Source: Sphingomonas phyllosphaerae 5.2 (GTDB taxonomy: Bacteria; Pseudomonadota; Alphaproteobacteria; Sphingomonadales; Sphingomonadaceae). Taken from it: a DNA stretch of 64,000 nt. Below are positions 61,459 through 64,000 of this stretch, piece by piece (within the stretch, counting starts at the first letter, position 1; the number at the start of each line of letters is the position of its first letter). The notes beneath the pieces were generated by a model. The model had not been told where the DNA came from. It ran no database searches and was given only the letters and a program-made list of their open reading frames with translations. The stretch spans positions 376,001 to 440,000 of the forward strand of contig NZ_ATTI01000001.1 of the NCBI RefSeq assembly GCF_000419605.1, read 5' to 3'. A program made the translations under genes and the position numbers.

Positions 61459-62183
61459 GCGAGTGCCACCGCCAACAGCGCCGCGACCGCGCCGCCACCG
61501 ACACCCAGGAGCAGGGCGCGACGTCGGAAGGCGGCCGGGTCGCGCGCGGCGAGTCGTTTGCCTTGGCGCGCCAGCCCCGCGGCTTCGCGCAACCCCGGCC
61601 AGCGATCGAAAAAGCGCTGGTCCGCGATGTCGGTGCGCGACGGGCGCTGGTTCGCGATCGGCGGCACCGCGAAATGCGTCGCGATCTCCGGGTGGGCGCG
61701 GCGATACCAGACGTAAGCGCCGTCGATGGGAGGATGGTCGTCAAGCGCGAGCAACCCGCGCAGATATGTGGCGAGCGCGGGGACCACATCGGCCCGAAAC
61801 CCCATGCAATGCGCGCCGATGATGTCGCTGTCGCGCAAATCCTCTGGCCGGGAGGCGTAATGGCCGCCGTAGAATATCTGCCAGTCGGCGGGCAGCGTCG
61901 TGTCGCGTGCCGTGGAGGTGAAGTCGACGTCGTCCTCCAGGATCAGCACGCTGCTGCCCTGTGCGGCGGCCTCCTCCAGGATCGCGAGCTGGCTATGATA
62001 GACGCCGCGCGCGCCGATCGACGTGAAGGTGCCGGGCTGGTCGAAGCGACAGGCGTCGAAGAAGGCGACGCGCGGATCGCCGCTGGCGCCCAGCCGGCGC
62101 AATTCGCCCTCCATCTGCGCACGCCGGTCCGTCCGGTGCTTCAGGTTGATGATGCGGACGGCGTCGAATTGATCGAACAGCAT
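61455..62183 (-). CDS. Family 25 glycosyltransferase
   Basis: A 242-residue GT25 enzyme, the LPS-type galactosyl/glucosyl transferase family. N-terminal FDAVRIINLKHRTDRRAQME and the metal-binding LILEDDVDF are typical, followed by HCMGFRADVVPALATYL. A C-terminal hydrophobic stretch (ALLLGVGGGAVAALLAVALA) probably anchors it. ATG 62183 (MLFDQFDAVRI) was chosen as it starts just before the conserved strand. Overlaps the polymerase gene by 4 bases (ATGA). Confidence 0.87.
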   Translation of the reverse strand: MLFDQFDAVRIINLKHRTDRRAQMEGELRRLGASGDPRVAFFDACRFDQPGTFTSIGARGVYHSQLAILEEAAAQGSSVLILEDDVDFTSTARDTTLPADWQIFYGGHYASRPEDLRDSDIIGAHCMGFRADVVPALATYLRGLLALDDHPPIDGAYVWYRRAHPEIATHFAVPPIANQRPSRTDIADQRFFDRWPGLREAAGLARQGKRLAARDPAAFRRRALLLGVGGGAVAALLAVALA

Positions 62184-62455
62184 CGCTTTATATCCTGACG
62201 AATCGCGCTGCGGCCACGCCTGCCACCCCGCCTTCGGGAATGTGCAGCGCGACCGATGATGGCTTTGGTACAAGGCACGTCATGCCGGTAGTGCTGTCGT
62301 CCGATAAGCGATGCGAATCGAGCGGTATCGATCCGATCCCGGCTCTCTAGCATCGCACGCGTTAAATTCGAGAGACCGGGCGGGTCCGATGGGTGAGCCT
62401 GCGATAATCGCTTCATCGTGAGTTCCGCGGCGGTCGCTCTGACAGACGTCCGCCG
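62184..62455. other. Intergenic region upstream of the GT25 gene
   Basis: 272 bases between the GT25 start and the pseudogene. No reading frame with motifs was found, and no obvious operator. Confidence 0.4.
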
Positions 62456-62900
62456 TTATCCGCGACGCGTCAGGCGTCGCAGGTGGCGCAGCAGCGGTCG
62501 CTCCAGCCAGGTGAAGGCCGGAACCGACAGCGCCGCGATCAGCGTCGTGATGATGGCGGTCGCCAGCACGATGCCTGCCGCGGAGCCGCGCAGGCAGGCC
62601 AGCGGCGCGAGGATCGGCACGTCGACGAGCAGGCCATGTGACGTCGCCGAGGAACGCGAGCGCCGCCGCCCGGTGCGGTAGCCGGCCGGCCGCTCTCATC
62701 CCAATCGTGCCCGCTAACGGCAGCAGGCCAGTTGATGCCCCATGCCACTGTACTGAGCACCCGGCCGCGGCCGAACCCCGTGATCATGAACGCGCTGAAG
62801 CAGAGGCAGAAATAGACCTCGAACCCCAACGTACAAGCACGGCCGATAATCACTGCGCCATACCCGGCCACAGGGCGATCTCCCGATCACCTCGCCTGAC
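62456..62900 (-). pseudogene. Acyltransferase family 3 remnant
   Basis: On the minus strand, HGLLVDVPILAPLACLRGSA, AGIVLATAIITTLIAALSVP, then AFTWLERPLLRHLRRLTRRG to a TAA at 62456 is the C-terminal part of an acyltransferase-3 protein (ending FTWLERPLLRHL). The preceding portion, AGYGAVIIGRACTLGFEVYF and FGRGRVLSTVAWGIN, lies in a different frame, so at least one frameshift is present, and the N-terminal half with the catalytic His is lacking. An intact AT3 gene is at 56681-57814. Confidence 0.75.
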
Positions 62901-63037
62901 ACGATCTGATGCGTGTCGAAAAGCGCCGGCGCGATTGCGGCCACGAAACGCAGGAACTGGGCGACACCACGTTCCGCCCACCTGGCAGCCACCGCGACGG
63001 CGGCGCCGGGTAGGTAGGCGGAGCGGGCGGGCATGGA
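62901..63037. other. Spacer between acyltransferase remnant and UDP-xylose synthase
   Basis: The minus-strand frame 62714-63034 begins here but shows no domain; it may be further remnant of the acyltransferase. No other signal was seen. Confidence 0.4.
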
Positions 63038-63994
<957 letters not shown>

Positions 63995-64000
63995 CCGGCT

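Overview
The window looks like chromosomal DNA of a GC-rich alphaproteobacterium, most likely a Sphingomonas or close sphingomonad. The reasons are strong G/C bias at third codon positions, the gene families present (PEP-CTERM phytase-like esterase, a small Arg-rich protein beside a tRNA-Thr, sphingan-type exopolysaccharide genes) and many 4-base ATGA gene overlaps. This is inference from family content; no 16S gene is present.

Layout, left to right. 1-4271: a tightly packed L-fucose (6-deoxyhexose) catabolic operon with mutarotase, SDR dehydrogenase, lactate dehydrogenase, FAH-type hydrolase and aldo/keto reductase. Together they would take the sugar to pyruvate, including oxidation of the L-lactate by-product. 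4272-4872: decayed IS110 and IS3 fragments. 5123-7383: a ZnuD-like zinc TonB receptor with a candidate operator. 8182-11660: a small secreted protein and a large serralysin-type RTX metalloprotease with three C-terminal repeats, closed by a hairpin. 11845-12150: IS30 remnant. 12521-13873: divergent HxlR regulator and NmrA-like reductase. 13945-14838: debris of a DnaE2 polymerase and an ArdC antirestriction gene next to tRNA-Thr(GGT) at 15010-15084. 15173-27666: housekeeping and peptidase genes (Xaa-Pro aminopeptidase, HNH endonuclease, EF-hand lipoprotein, PEP carboxylase, aminopeptidase N, M28 peptidase) plus a compact string of very small genes at 21251-22469.

28068-63994 is dominated by a large Wzx/Wzy-type exopolysaccharide (EPS) locus. 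It encodes UDP-glucose dehydrogenase, UDP-glucuronate 4-epimerase-like and UDP-xylose synthase (a UDP-GlcA/GalA/Xyl precursor set), a WbaP/ExoY-type priming transferase, four glycosyltransferases, two flippases, an O-antigen-polymerase-like Wzy, a Wzz-BY-kinase fusion, a Wza-like export lipoprotein, an outer-membrane barrel, a GH16 glycanase, a pyruvyl-transferase-family protein, an acyltransferase and a PilZ protein. The leftward run from 44433 to 34788 is a single eight-gene operon whose last five genes each overlap by exactly 4 bases.

The most unusual part is a secreted module of unknown function embedded in the EPS locus: DUF1996 - DUF1501 (Tat) - DUF1800 (lipoprotein), with a second DUF1996 lipoprotein 8 kb away beside the polymerase. 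Two perfect CtrA-type boxes (TTAA-N7-TTAAC), upstream of the priming transferase and of the PEP-CTERM gene, suggest cell-cycle control of EPS. The PEP-CTERM gene is also flanked by two 78-base copies of a hairpin-forming intergenic repeat.
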